Assembly (NCBI GenBank): GCA_016200765.1
Contig: JACQEC010000059.1
Location: 1-7,851, forward strand
DNA: 7,851 nt
Direction of reading: 5' to 3'
DNA from: Chloroflexota bacterium
GTDB lineage: Bacteria; Chloroflexota; Anaerolineae; JACRMK01
Shown: positions 7,196 to 7,851 of the stretch, in pieces
Layout of the letters: each line of letters begins with the position of its first letter
How positions within the stretch are numbered: the first letter of the stretch is position 1
Position numbers and translations under genes: made by a program
Notes under the pieces: generated by a model
What the model was told of the DNA's origin: nothing
Seen by the model: the letters and a program-made list of their open reading frames with translations, nothing else
Database searches by the model: none

Positions 7196-7851
7196 TTAGC
7201 CCGACAACGGCTTCCGGTAATAACTCGCGCTCTGCCGGATGATAAAGCCCGCTCGAATGTACAATCCAACCGCGCCCGTGGCATTCTGCGCGTCTACGCC
7301 GAGCCGAGCCGAGGTCATGGCGCGCTCGCGCAGGGCGCGCAGGCCGGTCAGCAAGAGCCCCTTTCCAATGCCCTTTGTGCGATATTCTTTGCGCACGCCA
7401 ACGTTATCAATGACGCCCTCGAAAGGCGCGGCCGGTGATCGGCCAAGCGCGGCCAAGCAGTAGCCAACCACGCGCTCGCCGTCCTGCGCAAAAAAGATCA
7501 ATCCCGCGCGATACTCGCTGGCCGACAGGTTCGCGCGCCACTCCTCAACGGTGCGGGGCTGGAAACTGTAGTGCTCGGCAAACGTGGCATTGCGGATTTC
7601 CGCCAGTCGCACGAGATCGTCATCGCCCCGGTACTGGCGGACGCTTATTTCGCTTGGCAGAACGGGATCGGGCAGATCCGCGAGCGTAGACCGAAGCATG
7701 TCGTAATACTCACGCTCGACGACAAAGCTGTGCCTCTGATACAGCGCATGTTGGCGATGATCGGTTTCAGTGGCGCGGCCAATGATGTGTGTGGCGCCTA
7801 CGGCGACTGACCATTCGACCAGACGGGTCAACAAAGCATCATCGAGGCGCG
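7196..7851 (-). CDS. double-domain GNAT N-acetyltransferase, 5' end outside the window
   Basis: The frame is open through the right edge, so the gene is partial; the TTG at 7834 is inside the coding sequence and not a start. About 217 C-terminal residues are visible. The first ~50 are the end of one GNAT domain (HALYQRHSFVVEREYYDMLR is the typical closing helix-strand). A full second GNAT domain follows, with motif A VRKEYRTKGIGKGLL (about 7397-7353), matching R/QxxGxG/A, and the NATGAVGLYIRAGF acetyl-CoA-side segment. The second domain therefore looks catalytically competent. The tandem arrangement resembles mycothiol synthase (MshD), but MshD cannot be claimed without the missing half. The gene ends 2 bp before the next double-GNAT gene and is likely in one operon with it. 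Confidence 0.83.
   Translation of the reverse strand, partial: RLDDALLTRLVEWSVAVGATHIIGRATETDHRQHALYQRHSFVVEREYYDMLRSTLADLPDPVLPSEISVRQYRGDDDLVRLAEIRNATFAEHYSFQPRTVEEWRANLSASEYRAGLIFFAQDGERVVGYCLAALGRSPAAPFEGVIDNVGVRKEYRTKGIGKGLLLTGLRALRERAMTSARLGVDAQNATGAVGLYIRAGFIIRQSASYYRKPLSG

Overview
The window is about 60% G+C and reads as ordinary bacterial chromosome. The long, double-ring ClpC, the MFS and EEP-type proteins and the two double-GNAT acetyltransferases look most like an uncultured or environmental Chloroflexota (Anaerolineae/Caldilineae-like) genome. That assignment rests on remembered family resemblance, not on a search. No rRNA, tRNA, CRISPR array, insertion sequence, integrase or phage gene is visible.

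Layout. On the + strand, 72-2558 is a complete clpC-type AAA+ unfoldase. It meets head-on, with only 14 bp between stop codons, a block of minus-strand genes that fills the rest of the window. Read in the direction of transcription from the right edge, the block is: a 5'-truncated double-GNAT acetyltransferase (7851-7196); a second double-GNAT acetyltransferase (7193-6303); a 94-bp gap with a plausible sigma-70-like promoter; an endonuclease/exonuclease/phosphatase (EEP) family protein (6208-5465); an MFS transporter broken by a frame change and probably an internal deletion (5465-4261); a Nudix hydrolase (4241-3828); and an intact EntS/MFS_3-like exporter (3838-2573).

The minus-strand genes are tightly packed: a 2-bp gap between the GNAT genes, a TAATG stop-start overlap between the EEP gene and the broken MFS gene, 19 bp before the Nudix gene, and an 11-bp overlap between Nudix and the last MFS gene. 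This suggests one or two polycistronic units. The mix of acetyltransferase, phosphoesterase, Nudix and exporter functions could fit small-molecule modification, clean-up and efflux, but no substrate can be read from the sequence and the genes may simply be co-located housekeeping functions.

I see no evidence of a new biological system. The point most worth checking is the interrupted transporter at 4261-5465: its two halves are both well conserved in sequence, yet they lie in different frames and appear to lack about one transmembrane helix. This is either a recent pseudogene or an assembly error.
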